Source: a virus
IMG/VR virus record: IMGVR_UViG_3300037261_000044
Span: 31,228-95,227 of that record
DNA length: 64,000 nucleotides
Direction: 5' to 3' (one strand)
Below are positions 24,692 to 32,672 of the stretch, one piece after another. Numbering within the stretch: the first letter of the stretch is position 1; every line of letters starts with the position of its first letter. The position numbers were made by a program, and so were the translations under genes. The notes beneath the pieces are model-generated. The model ran no database searches, had not been told where the DNA came from, and was given only the letters and a program-made list of their open reading frames with translations.

Positions 24692-25206
24692 CCCCTGCCA
24701 GTGTGACAGGGTGCATCTCTGGTGTGACGGGCAACCGTTCACCGGGATGCCTCCGGCGCGCTGGGAGGGTCACTGCACGGTGGTAGCTGACGACGACGAA
24801 GACCCGTTCTCTCCCGGCTGGCTGCTGGTCTATGAGTCCATCGGCGACAAGACCAGCAACGAGTGCGAGTATGCCGCAGTAATCTGGGCGTTAGAGTGGG
24901 CTGAGCGTCATACCCGCAACAACTACCATGTTATCACCGACAGCGAAGTGCTGGTCAAGCCACGTCGAGGGCGACTATCGGTGCCAGCCTAAGCTGCGGC
25001 CTTATCGCGACCGGGTGGTGGAACTGATTGAGGACACTGGGGCGCGGCTGACGTGGCAGGGGCGTGACTTCAACAAGGCCGGTTGGTACAATGCCGGGGT
25101 ACTGCTAGAGCGGGCGCGCCAGAAGCGCCTGCGGGACAAAGAGAATGGCGTCGTCAAGGTGAAGAAGCCGGTGAAGAACTGGTACAAGGGAGGTAAGACA
25201 TGCTGA
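24675..25206 (+). pseudogene. RNase HI-like gene interrupted by a +1 frameshift
   Basis: The frame from 24675 gives LWCDGQPF, a beta-rich stretch, NECEYAAVIWALEWAE and YHVITDSEVLVK, which are RNase H motifs with the first three acidic residues. It then becomes unrelated and stops at 24992. The +1 frame continues exactly where expected: HVEGDYRCQPKLRPYRDRV, then RDFNKAGWYNAGVLLERARQ and a basic tail. Skipping one C at 24960-24961 restores a protein of about 176 residues. It is either an inactivating indel, a sequencing error or programmed frameshifting. If intact it would remove RNA primers next to the polymerase. Confidence 0.78.
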
Positions 25207-26330
25207 CATGGAACTTCGTACAGGGCGCGGCGTCAATCGTCGGCTTCCTTGTGTTCATTATCGCGGCGTCGGTGCTCGGCAGCGCCGGTATTGCCGCCAT
25301 CATTCACTGGTTGGAGACTCGTCCAGCCAAGGACTGCGAGTGGGATAATTCGCCGTATTGCTGGACGCACGCCTGCGGCCCGTCTGACCAGTGCGACCTT
25401 GCGTCTTGTCCACACTGTGGCGACAACGTGAAGAGCGTGCGCCGCGTCATCACCGGCATCGCGCACTCTGAGCCGATACTCCCCGGCGAGACGCCTCTCG
25501 ACGCTATGAAGCGCGTGAAGTGCATCAACGGCGACCACACTCTGGCGGATTGTGTGGAAGGTTGCCCCCCAGTGAAGGAAACTGTGTTCGACCAGTACCA
25601 GCAGCTTCTTCGGGATACGGAAATCCCGGATGACATCGTGTTCCGCGTGCGGTTCGTTAACCCTCAGACGATGGCCTATGAATCCGACGTGGAAGGTTTG
25701 CGGGAAGTGCAGGAGCATCTGTCGAACGGCGACATCATTCACTACATGCGCGGCGAGCGAACGCACACGCACCCGGCAACGCTCGAAGATGACCCGCAGT
25801 TTCGGTCTGAGGACGCCGCCGCCACGTACGAGCATTACGAGCGTGCGGTGAACATCATCCTTGCTGTAGACATCATCATTCCTCACTGCGACAGCAGCGT
25901 GCTCCACGCTCCGGGTGAGTGTGTGTACTGCGACAAGCACCCGCAACTCCAACAGTGCCGGGAGGCGTACGGCATCAACTTCACCGGGAAGTATGACCCG
26001 AACAAGTTCCTGTGTCCGTCTGAAGCGCGGCGTCCGCTCGACATCATCGAGCGGTGGAGCGGGAACCGGAAGTATACGGAGTCGCCCATCGTTGAAGAGT
26101 TCCGCCGTGCACACGAGGCCGGTGAACTTCCTCCGTCGCTCTCCGGCGCGGATGTGGGCTGGGGATTCCCCGGAGATGTCGGTATGCAAGACCACGACCC
26201 CGAGGATGAGGGTGCTGACCCGGACTCGCCGCCGGAGAAGACCTGCACCATCCCGGAGTGCGACACGCCAACCGAGCGGCCCGGACAGCCTTGCGACCCA
26301 TGTCACGATGAACTCGGCGCAGGGCATTAA
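25200..26330 (+). CDS. Membrane-anchored Cys-rich protein
   Basis: 376 residues. One N-terminal transmembrane helix (IVGFLVFIIAASVLGSAGIA) is followed by many cysteines in zinc-like pairs (CDLASCPHCGDN, ECVYCDKHPQ, CDTPTERPGQPCDPC). Residues 299-311 (PIVEEFRRAHEAGE) repeat a sequence in the portal protein, and the underlying DNA is 38/40 identical. Function unknown. Confidence 0.7.
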   Translation: MLTWNFVQGAASIVGFLVFIIAASVLGSAGIAAIIHWLETRPAKDCEWDNSPYCWTHACGPSDQCDLASCPHCGDNVKSVRRVITGIAHSEPILPGETPLDAMKRVKCINGDHTLADCVEGCPPVKETVFDQYQQLLRDTEIPDDIVFRVRFVNPQTMAYESDVEGLREVQEHLSNGDIIHYMRGERTHTHPATLEDDPQFRSEDAAATYEHYERAVNIILAVDIIIPHCDSSVLHAPGECVYCDKHPQLQQCREAYGINFTGKYDPNKFLCPSEARRPLDIIERWSGNRKYTESPIVEEFRRAHEAGELPPSLSGADVGWGFPGDVGMQDHDPEDEGADPDSPPEKTCTIPECDTPTERPGQPCDPCHDELGAGH

Positions 26331-26338
26331 GAAAGCGG

Positions 26339-26344
26339 TATACT
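26339..26344 (+). promoter_or_regulatory. Possible -10 element TATACT, leaderless arrangement
   Basis: GGTATACTGAATATGATG: the hexamer ends 7 bases before the second ATG (26352), a spacing typical of leaderless transcripts. There is no clear -35 and no ribosome site before the gene. Confidence 0.4.
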
Positions 26345-26348
26345 GAAT

Positions 26349-27065
26349 ATGATGAAACCCACTGACAAACTCAGGTTCATTCGCCCCTTCGCCAGCGCCG
26401 AGTCGGTCTTCAACAAACCGACCGGCGTGCTGGATTTCCTCGATACTCTCATGGAGTTCGGCGCGGGCGTCTCCTTCGGTACATGGTACGCCGAAATCAA
26501 CCTCACCATCTTCTCGGTGAATCTCCGGTTGTGCCTGAACAACCCGCTGTCACTCGGCGTGAACTTCGGCGTAGCGGGTAGCTGGGTGTATCTCGGCTTC
26601 GGTTTGGAGCAGGACGACGACGCGGCGCGCCTGTTCAAAGAGGCTGAGGCCAAACGCGCCCGGTTCGTGACGGCGGTGCAGATGTGCAAGCCGGGGCAGA
26701 CCGTTGACGCCGCCGACTTCGAGCGTGAAGAGGCTAGGGCTGAACGCAAGAAGAAAGTCATCCGGGAGTTCCAACGCACATTCTGGAACCGGAACCGTGG
26801 TGACAGCGACGACATTCCGCTTGGTAACGAAACGTGGCTCGTCTTCAAACCGGAGGGTGTCTTCGTTGAGGTTCGCCCGGTAGAGGATGAGGGCGCATCC
26901 TACAGTGAAATCTTTCGTGGCCTGAGCGAAGAAGCATTGGCAGCCGGTACCGCAGCCGCCACCAAGCTGACGGCTGTAGTTGGTGTATCGCATGCAGGTG
27001 AGCGTGATGCGGAAGGTCGCATCATCGTCACCGAGCGCCAACCCGGCGAGTTCCCGGAAGTGTAA
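26349..27065 (+). CDS. Hypothetical protein
   Basis: 238 residues. The N-terminal third is beta-rich and mildly hydrophobic (INLTIFSVNLRLCLNNPLSL, NFGVAGSWVYLGFGL), the middle is a charged helix (FEREEARAERKKKVIREF) and the C-terminus is Ala-rich. ATG occurs twice in tandem (26349, 26352). Not recognised. Confidence 0.68.
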   Translation: MMKPTDKLRFIRPFASAESVFNKPTGVLDFLDTLMEFGAGVSFGTWYAEINLTIFSVNLRLCLNNPLSLGVNFGVAGSWVYLGFGLEQDDDAARLFKEAEAKRARFVTAVQMCKPGQTVDAADFEREEARAERKKKVIREFQRTFWNRNRGDSDDIPLGNETWLVFKPEGVFVEVRPVEDEGASYSEIFRGLSEEALAAGTAAATKLTAVVGVSHAGERDAEGRIIVTERQPGEFPEV

Positions 27066-27538
27066 TGGAACCCAAGGCTGTACTCGGCAAGTTTGAGTTC
27101 CTTGAGCGCACGGTTGATACCGTGCTCAACACTATCATCTGGGAGTTCCTAGCTGATGGTGGTGACATGAGCGAAGAGTTCCTGTTTCAGGTGCCCTTCG
27201 ACCTGCGAAACCCGGCGCGCCACCTGCGCGACAATTTCCTGCTGCGGCATCGTTCCACGACGGAGCACGTCAGGGAGCAGTTCGCGGTCGTACGGTCGGC
27301 TGCGGCGCGTGAGGTCGGCGTGCACGACATGAGCATGGCGCGCAGCATCGGGGCCGGGAAGGAATTGCGGGAGGCATTCACTGCCGCCTGCGCCTTGCAC
27401 CCGGCATACAGCGCGATGCTGCTGGTGCTGTTCGATGAGGGCGACATAGACCGGCTGGTGTGGCAGTCACTCAGGCCGAGGGACTACTTCTACCCGGTGA
27501 TGTCGGTGGCGTTACCAGATGAAACTGACGAAGGCTAG
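27065..27538 (+). CDS. Hypothetical protein
   Basis: 157 residues, probably helical (KFEFLERTVDTVLNTIIWEF, HVREQFAVVRSAAAREVG). It starts on the last base of the previous stop (TAATG). No family recognised. Confidence 0.66.
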   Translation: MEPKAVLGKFEFLERTVDTVLNTIIWEFLADGGDMSEEFLFQVPFDLRNPARHLRDNFLLRHRSTTEHVREQFAVVRSAAAREVGVHDMSMARSIGAGKELREAFTAACALHPAYSAMLLVLFDEGDIDRLVWQSLRPRDYFYPVMSVALPDETDEG

Positions 27539-27659
27539 GCGGCGGGATGCCAAGCGCATCAAGGGTCAGCAGATGCGCGTCGATGGCAGGGGGCTGGTGA
27601 CAGACCTGCCGAATGAGAAGAAGCGGAAGATACGAAGGAGACGTAACGACCGAGGGTAA
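27519..27659 (+). CDS. Small very basic protein
   Basis: 46 residues, starting MKLTKARRRDAKRIKGQQ and ending KKRKIRRRRNDRG. About 40 percent of residues are Lys or Arg, suggesting nucleic acid binding. It overlaps the previous gene by 20 bases. Confidence 0.5.
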   Translation: MKLTKARRRDAKRIKGQQMRVDGRGLVTDLPNEKKRKIRRRRNDRG

Positions 27660-27662
27660 GCC

Positions 27663-27827
27663 GTGAGTAGGAAGCAGCCGGTACACACAGATAATCGCCT
27701 TTTCAACGGTACGTGGTCGTTTCTCCACCTCATCGCCGCCGCCCAGTGCGCGATGATTTTCATGCATCTGGGGAGTTCGCGCTACCACTGGATGCGCGCC
27801 ACAACGAAGGCTGATGACGATGCCTGA
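27663..27827 (+). CDS. Small hypothetical protein (GTG start)
   Basis: 54 residues with a hydrophobic middle (WSFLHLIAAAQCAMIFMHLG). GAGGG precedes the GTG and the end overlaps the next gene. It may be membrane-associated. Confidence 0.5.
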   Translation: MSRKQPVHTDNRLFNGTWSFLHLIAAAQCAMIFMHLGSSRYHWMRATTKADDDA

Positions 27828-28059
27828 CCTCATCCCCGATAAGTCCTCCAACCAGTTCGTGGTCGTCGCTCCGCTCGGGTACAAGGTGACAGCGGTATGC
27901 GGCGTCGGCCATCCCGTGGCCTTTGCGCATCAGGACACTGACGCGAAGTACGTGCCGTTCTCAGTCAACGGCCAGATAGTCTGTTGCCAATGCCTCGCGC
28001 CGATTGTGGGGCTGGCCTGTAACCGTCCTCACCGGACATTCGAGGTCGAAGATGCCTGA
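27820..28059 (+). CDS. Small zinc-finger protein, CGxGHP family
   Basis: 79 residues from ATG 27820 (ATG 27814 also possible). VTAVCGVGHPVAF and IVCCQCLAPIVG give a four-Cys/His knuckle. The gene at 29318 has the same pattern (VTKRCGRGHPMQF, LCSICLTD), so the two are paralogues. Confidence 0.62.
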   Translation: MPDLIPDKSSNQFVVVAPLGYKVTAVCGVGHPVAFAHQDTDAKYVPFSVNGQIVCCQCLAPIVGLACNRPHRTFEVEDA

Positions 28060-28180
28060 GCAGTCGCCCACCCAAACGCCGACACGCACCGAGCCACTGG
28101 TTGACCCGGACAAGCACTACTTCCCTGAGCGCCTGTGTCCCGCACAGCGCGGGGATGGAGAGAAATGGTCACGTCCGTAG
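28052..28180 (+). CDS. Small Pro/Thr-rich peptide
   Basis: 42 residues beginning MPEQSPTQTPTRTEPLVDPD and ending with DGEKWSRP. It overlaps both neighbours. Translation is supported only by this coupling. Confidence 0.45.
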   Translation: MPEQSPTQTPTRTEPLVDPDKHYFPERLCPAQRGDGEKWSRP

Positions 28181-28299
28181 CACGTAAGGTGTTGGTTGGT
28201 GCCATCTACAAGGTGAAGCAGTTCGGTGGCGGGAAGCGCTCGCACAAGTTGCTCACCAGTAAGCTAGTGCGTCAGCGCCTCAAGAGGTTAGACCGATGA
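28165..28299 (+). CDS. Small basic protein
   Basis: 44 residues (MVTSVARKVLVGAIYKVKQF, then KRSHKLLTSKLVRQRLKR). GGAGAG precedes the ATG, and its stop overlaps the next start (ATGA). It may bind nucleic acid. Confidence 0.52.
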   Translation: MVTSVARKVLVGAIYKVKQFGGGKRSHKLLTSKLVRQRLKRLDR

Positions 28300-28967
28300 G
28301 ACAGACAGTCACCGTCCCGCAGGCCGTCATTGACGAGCACAGCCTTGTCGCGCAGGTGTACGCCGGGTACCTCGTTGGTCACCCCGTACGCGCCGCGCGC
28401 TATACCGTGCCTATCGCTACGCCGGGTGCCGTGGACATCGACTGGAAGTCGCCGTGGAAGGAACCAAACCCGGTGCAAGATGACTGCGCCTTCTGCCTGC
28501 GCCTGACCGACGATGAGGCTGTGCGCCGCGTCGCCGGGTTTCAGGCTGCCATCGACAAGGAAGTGCTCGGCACCAAGTACAAGCACCTGTCCGAGTGGGC
28601 GACAGAACGCGGCCTCGACAGCACCGACCATGCCGTGCGCCGCCAGTTCATCGCGGAGAACCAGTACGTCCCCCGGCCTGAGCATATCAGCGACTACGGT
28701 ACCCCGCGCCCTGCCGCCCCCAATGGGTGGAAGACCAAGGCCGCGCCTATTGTAGACCTGCCGCTGCGCCTCAAGCGTAAGCTGTGCATCGACTGGAACC
28801 ACGTGTACATGCGCTGGCTCGCGTCGATGGACAATCTGCACTATGACTTCGAGACCCGCGAGTTCTACCGAGACCTCGATGTGAGTCAGGAGTTCTACGA
28901 CGAGTTCGTGAACGGGGCCGACGACTCCGGTGCCTTCTGCTGGCCGGGGAGCATCGGCCATGTCTAG
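28296..28967 (+). CDS. Hypothetical protein
   Basis: 223 residues with a CAFC pair (DDCAFCLRLTDDEAV). The C-terminal part is acidic and aromatic (HYDFETREFYRDLDVSQEFY). It is coupled to neighbours by short overlaps. Not recognised. Confidence 0.68.
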   Translation: MRQTVTVPQAVIDEHSLVAQVYAGYLVGHPVRAARYTVPIATPGAVDIDWKSPWKEPNPVQDDCAFCLRLTDDEAVRRVAGFQAAIDKEVLGTKYKHLSEWATERGLDSTDHAVRRQFIAENQYVPRPEHISDYGTPRPAAPNGWKTKAAPIVDLPLRLKRKLCIDWNHVYMRWLASMDNLHYDFETREFYRDLDVSQEFYDEFVNGADDSGAFCWPGSIGHV

Positions 28968-29358
28968 CCGCATTCCGCTCAGCCACGTGCAGGCGCTCGG
29001 CTTGCGCGAAGCCATCCGCCCGCTCGGCATGCCGCCCGGTAGCCCTATTGAGGCCGGTCTGCTCATCGCCTTGCACGAGAAGATTCTGATGGTGCTGGTC
29101 GATTTCGATACCTCGAATGCCACCGTCCTTGAACTGGAACTGACGCGGGAGGATGTGCTGCTGATAAACCAGTTCCTCTCGCAGCAGGACGGCGACTGGG
29201 CGGCAGCAATCCTGCGGATGGCGCGACGCGCTCTGCACGAACTGCGAACTGGTATACTGCCAGCGTGGGCCGAAGACAACGAGGCCATATCGAAGATGAT
29301 GGAGAGGACTCAGGCAGATGGCACTCAAGATGCCGGGGCCGGTACTACTGGGTCTTAG
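28960..29358 (+). CDS. Hypothetical protein
   Basis: 132 residues from MSSRIPLSHVQALGLREAIR; beta strands follow (KILMVLVDFDTSNATVLELE) and a helical tail (WAAAILRMARRALHELR). Start 28960 overlaps the previous stop by 8 bases. Not recognised. Confidence 0.64.
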   Translation: MSSRIPLSHVQALGLREAIRPLGMPPGSPIEAGLLIALHEKILMVLVDFDTSNATVLELELTREDVLLINQFLSQQDGDWAAAILRMARRALHELRTGILPAWAEDNEAISKMMERTQADGTQDAGAGTTGS

Positions 29359-29545
29359 TGATACGGTCACGAAGCGGTGTGGCAGGGGTCACCCGATGCA
29401 ATTCGTTCGTGACTTTGGGGCTGGCGGGCAGGTGGTCTGCACGCCTCTTCTAGCGGATGGGGTTCCGCTGTGCTCAATCTGTCTAACCGATGAGCAGATG
29501 CTTGAGATGACTCATCTCGGCGTCGTCATCGAACTCGAAAACTAA
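29318..29545 (+). CDS. Small zinc-finger protein, CGxGHP family
   Basis: 75 residues. VTKRCGRGHPMQF and VPLCSICLTDEQ form the same Cys-x2-GHP ... CxxC knuckle as the protein at 27820. GGAGAGG lies upstream. It overlaps the previous gene by 41 bases. Confidence 0.62.
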   Translation: MALKMPGPVLLGLSDTVTKRCGRGHPMQFVRDFGAGGQVVCTPLLADGVPLCSICLTDEQMLEMTHLGVVIELEN

Positions 29546-29561
29546 GGGAAGGAGGTAAGCA

Positions 29562-29825
29562 ATGAGCAAGGTAGTCGATAAGGTCGTAGCGTTCGTATCG
29601 AGTCCCGTCGTTCACCGCGTGGCTGCGGCTCTCGCCGTAGCGTTCGTCGGAGTTCAGGGATTCGTCGCGGTTCACGGCGTGGACTTTGGCCTCGATGCGA
29701 ACACCGTGCAGACGGTCTCCGCAGTTCTCGGTGGTCTCGTCGTTGTCGCGCACGAGTTCGTCAGTCCGGTCATCGTGCCGTTCATCACGGCGCTGTTCAA
29801 GCCGACGCCGCCCGTAGCGAAGTAA
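29562..29825 (+). CDS. Small hydrophobic membrane protein (weak holin candidate)
   Basis: 87 residues with two hydrophobic stretches (RVAAALAVAFVGVQGFVAV and VSAVLGGLVVVAHEFVSPVI) and a very strong ribosome site (AAGGAGG). It is the last gene before a strong terminator. Two-helix topology, size and strong initiation fit a holin, but no endolysin is nearby and charged ends are modest. Confidence 0.58.
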   Translation: MSKVVDKVVAFVSSPVVHRVAAALAVAFVGVQGFVAVHGVDFGLDANTVQTVSAVLGGLVVVAHEFVSPVIVPFITALFKPTPPVAK

Positions 29826-29844
29826 CACCTTCGGTGCGACGACA

Positions 29845-29872
29845 AGAGACCCCGGCAATCACCGGGGTCTCT
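29845..29872. terminator. Strong terminator ending the rightward middle block
   Basis: AGAGACCCCGG (29845-29855) pairs perfectly with CCGGGGTCTCT (29862-29872) around a 6-base loop. It lies 20 bases after the last rightward stop codon. The tail is only moderately T-rich. Confidence 0.88.
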
Positions 29873-29887
29873 CTGCGTCTAAGAAAT

Positions 29888-29914
29888 GTTGAAAATATGG
29901 GGTTGTTTTTCAAC
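29888..29914 (-). terminator. Second hairpin, probable terminator of the leftward block
   Basis: GTTGAAAA (29888-29895) pairs with TTTTCAAC (29907-29914) across an 11-base loop. Reading leftwards, the stem is followed by ATTTCTT, so it can serve the opposing leftward genes. The rest of 29915-29991 holds nothing I recognise. Confidence 0.6.
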
Positions 29915-29991
29915 GTCTACGGGTTGTTGCGCTTGCGGAGGTCACCTAGCCCGAACAAGAGTGTCACCAAGCGGCGAGCGACCTGTGGTCA

Positions 29992-30240
29992 TCAGCGCTT
30001 GCTCCCAGATTGCGGTAGTATATCAGAGTCGCTGTTCGGTCGCTCCCGCGTGTCGTCGAGCGGTATGAGTGTATACCCGTCACCGAGCAGGAGCGCGCCG
30101 GTCTGCATGGTGGGACGGTTGCGCACGGCGCTGTCGAAGAAGGCGAACGTGTCCACGCTCTCCATCACGCGCTCGAAGTTGTCCCTCGGTTCACTGAAGC
30201 CACCGCCGGACAGCGCCTTCAGGTCGTACAGGCTTCTCAT
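29992..30240 (-). CDS. Hypothetical protein
   Basis: 82 residues (MRSLYDLKALSGGGFSEPRD, then MQTGALLLGDGYTLIPLDD). It is the last gene of the leftward accessory block and coupled by ATGA to the one before. Not recognised. Confidence 0.6.
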   Translation of the reverse strand: MRSLYDLKALSGGGFSEPRDNFERVMESVDTFAFFDSAVRNRPTMQTGALLLGDGYTLIPLDDTRERPNSDSDILPQSGSKR

Positions 30241-30446
30241 GTTACCTCCACCGGTCGCCCGCAGTTCAGGCAGGTCGCCGTCGCTCTCTGGGATATGTCG
30301 CGGGCCAGTTCGACAAAGCCACCGCATCGCCCGCAACTGATGCCGCGCTTCCTGATGGCCGCAAGGTCGTCACGTTCGTCCCTTGCGAACTCGTAGCCAC
30401 TGCTGGGGTCACGGGCAACGCCGCGTGTTGGGTAGCTAGTAGCCAT
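30237..30446 (-). CDS. Small zinc-ribbon protein
   Basis: 69 residues with ISCGRCGGFVELA and ATCLNCGRPVEV, a clear two-knuckle zinc ribbon. It overlaps both neighbours. Possibly an adaptor or transcription-factor-like ribbon. Confidence 0.65.
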   Translation of the reverse strand: MATSYPTRGVARDPSSGYEFARDERDDLAAIRKRGISCGRCGGFVELARDISQRATATCLNCGRPVEVT

Positions 30447-30660
30447 GCTGGCCCCAGACCTTTCCATCCTTGCCGACGCGCACGCCATTGGCCGTAATAC
30501 GCGACAGGTCAGGCTTCGGCTCTAGCCGCTCCCGGCGCTCGCGCGACAGCCTCGCCTTGCGCAGTTCTTCTGCGACCTCGTTGGTGGCGTCGCAGCAGGC
30601 CCAGACACCGATGCTGCCAATGATGGAGAAGACGGCGATGATGATGATTGCTACTTCCAT
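30436..30660 (-). CDS. Small membrane protein
   Basis: 74 residues. N-terminal helix MEVAIIIIAVFSIIGSIGVW crosses the membrane, then a basic helix (EELRKARLSRERRERLE). It starts on the last base of the preceding stop. Function unknown. Confidence 0.6.
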   Translation of the reverse strand: MEVAIIIIAVFSIIGSIGVWACCDATNEVAEELRKARLSRERRERLEPKPDLSRITANGVRVGKDGKVWGQHGY

Positions 30661-30854
30661 CAGGCTGCCACCAAGTCGAGGATGTGCTTCGGTGAGCAGA
30701 AGTACACTTCGGTCTCGCCGTTGACACACAGGCGGTGCACGCCCCGGCGCAGGGGCAGGAGCACCAGCGAGTAGATGCCGTCTTCTGCATCCAACTCGAA
30801 GAAGAACGCCTTGCCCAGCGCGTCGATGAACTTGATGCCCTTGAGTGAAATCAT
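30660..30854 (-). CDS. Hypothetical small protein
   Basis: 64 residues, beta-rich (KAFFFELDAEDGIYSLVLLP, RLCVNGETEVYFCSP). GGAGGG lies before the ATG. No family recognised. Confidence 0.6.
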   Translation of the reverse strand: MISLKGIKFIDALGKAFFFELDAEDGIYSLVLLPLRRGVHRLCVNGETEVYFCSPKHILDLVAA

Positions 30855-31138
30855 TTCTTTCCCTCCGATGGAATGAGCAGGGCGTGGTGCGCTGCGTACA
30901 GCGCCCAGCGCCGGGTGAATACCGCCTCGCACTCGTCCGAGCAGAAGCGGTTGCGGCCTGCGGGATTGTCTTTCTTGCCGGTGACGTTCTCGCCGTCCTT
31001 GGTGCAGGTGTTGCACAGGTCGAGCGCGACATCGTGCGGGACACTGGCGAAGACCTTGCCGACTGCGGCGAAGTGCTTAATCAGTTCCGACTCGCTGGCG
31101 TCTGCCCTTGGCAGCTTCAGTAGCTTGCGCTCTTTCAT
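30851..31138 (-). CDS. Zinc-finger-like protein
   Basis: 95 residues. ALDLCNTCTKDGENV and NRFCSDECEAVFTRRWALYA resemble MYM/FCS-type fingers (CxxC...FCSxxC). ATGA overlap with the gene before it. It probably binds protein or nucleic acid. Confidence 0.62.
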   Translation of the reverse strand: MKERKLLKLPRADASESELIKHFAAVGKVFASVPHDVALDLCNTCTKDGENVTGKKDNPAGRNRFCSDECEAVFTRRWALYAAHHALLIPSEGKK

Positions 31139-31980
31139 TCGGCCTTTCCTTTCAGCGCCTCTTGCAGCGCCTCGTTGGTCGCCATCTTCAGGGCGATGTC
31201 GTTGAGCCATTCGTCGGCCTCGATGAGGTCTTGGTTCTTGTACATCCACCGGGCCAGTTCTACGAGAATGTCGAATGCGTCTTCCTTGTCCTCCTGTCGC
31301 TTGTACCGTGCATCGGCAGCGGCGTTCTCGGCGCGGTACTTGGCCTCCCAGTCGTCCTTGCGTTTCTTGCGGGCCTCGGGCGTGTGGATGCTACACAGGA
31401 ATCCCCATACGAGATTCTTGCCGTTGAGTTCGTGGCGGTCGTACTGGTATTCGGCTTTCGCTCCCTTGTTGCAGTAGCCGAAGTCGGTGCTGATGCCAGC
31501 GGAGCGCCCCACCACGAAGTCGCAGAAGTGCTTGTCCGGCTCACGATAGCCGCAGGAGCTACACGCGCCGTACGTCGGATGATGTTCGGCGCATCGCTCG
31601 AAGCGATTCCACTCCACCTTCGGGCAGTTCTTGCAACGCGGACGTACCGGATTGATGATGTGCTTCGTCAACTCTCCGGTGCGCTCGCTGAGCACCGGGC
31701 AGTCGCCCTTGCGCAGCGGCGGCAGCACCCATTCGACAAGACCATCCCGGTCTGCGACTTTCTGGCACAGCTTGCAAACCTTGGCCCACGCCTCATTCCG
31801 AGGGTCGTGCTCTACCTTGCGGTTGCACTTGTAGCCCGCCGGAGCACCGCACAGCGACTCGCGCTTCCCGTCGTGGTACAGCAGATGCCCGGTCGCTGTG
31901 AAGGGCAGGTTGTATGCCGGGACGTTGCCGTACCCGGAGACGCCGTAGTGCTTCGGGTCGATGGTGCGCTTCTCGGTCAT
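31135..31980 (-). CDS. Large Cys-rich hypothetical protein
   Basis: 281 residues with at least five zinc-like pairs (VCKLCQKV, RCKNCPKVEW, RCAEHH, CSSCGYREPDKHFC, GYCNKG) and a helical C-terminus (AENAAADARYKRQEDKEDAF). ATGA coupling on both sides. Not recognised. Confidence 0.65.
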   Translation of the reverse strand: MTEKRTIDPKHYGVSGYGNVPAYNLPFTATGHLLYHDGKRESLCGAPAGYKCNRKVEHDPRNEAWAKVCKLCQKVADRDGLVEWVLPPLRKGDCPVLSERTGELTKHIINPVRPRCKNCPKVEWNRFERCAEHHPTYGACSSCGYREPDKHFCDFVVGRSAGISTDFGYCNKGAKAEYQYDRHELNGKNLVWGFLCSIHTPEARKKRKDDWEAKYRAENAAADARYKRQEDKEDAFDILVELARWMYKNQDLIEADEWLNDIALKMATNEALQEALKGKAE

Positions 31981-32672
31981 GCGTGGCACGAACAGTGGCA
32001 CGGCGACCAGTCGTCGTCGCAGCATGTCCCTGTACCGCCGCAGGACATCGGCACAGCAGGCGGCTCGTCCTCGTATCCGGCAGCGTCGTCGTGCGCCCCC
32101 TTGCAGTTCCGCAGGTCGCCGTGCTGCGGGCAGATGCCCAGCTTGAGAAGCGACTCAGCGAACTTGGTGAGGTCGGCGATAATAGTCTGGTCGTCGTCAG
32201 TCAGGTACACGTGGTCGCGGTCGATGTAGTCTCCCGGTGTGTGAACAAACGGCGTCCGATTTATCACGACGTGCGTGTGATTGCCGGTCTTGCCACAGTC
32301 CTCACAGCGCCGGGAGTCGGCTTGCCAGACGGTGCGCACGTCGCGCTGGCGCTGAAGTTCCCGGCGGTTCAGCCGAATCTTCACCGATTCCTTTGGATGC
32401 GTGCCGAACGGGTCGATGTGGCCGGGGCCGTTGAACTCCTGACCTTCCGGTGGCAGGATGCGGATGGTGGTCTCACCCGGCGGGAGCACGTAGTCGCCGC
32501 CCTTCGACTCGTCCGGTCGCACGGGAGTCAGAACGGGGCACGGGCAGTCGGTGCAATCGCTCTGAACGTGGCAGTTCTCACAGGGGCCGCGCGACACGCG
32601 CCCGAGGTCGAACTTCATCTGGCACCACCCATTGACGGGCGGCTTGTGGCATGGTTGGCAGGTAAATCCCAT
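31977..32672 (-). CDS. Cys-rich hypothetical protein
   Basis: 231 residues. It opens MGFTCQPCHKPPVNGWCQ, continues PCENCHVQSDCTDCPCP, RRCEDCGKTGNHTH, and ends in a dense GTGTCCDD...CHCSCHA tail. It is clearly metal-binding in design. Not recognised. Confidence 0.65.
   Translation of the reverse strand: MGFTCQPCHKPPVNGWCQMKFDLGRVSRGPCENCHVQSDCTDCPCPVLTPVRPDESKGGDYVLPPGETTIRILPPEGQEFNGPGHIDPFGTHPKESVKIRLNRRELQRQRDVRTVWQADSRRCEDCGKTGNHTHVVINRTPFVHTPGDYIDRDHVYLTDDDQTIIADLTKFAESLLKLGICPQHGDLRNCKGAHDDAAGYEDEPPAVPMSCGGTGTCCDDDWSPCHCSCHA

Noticed and set aside
25233-26327. A 364-codon minus-strand frame
   Set aside because: Antisense to a coupled gene with a membrane helix and conserved cysteine pairs; no ribosome site.
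29562-29825. Firm holin assignment
   Set aside because: Two hydrophobic helices fit, but no endolysin or spanin neighbour; kept only as a weak possibility.
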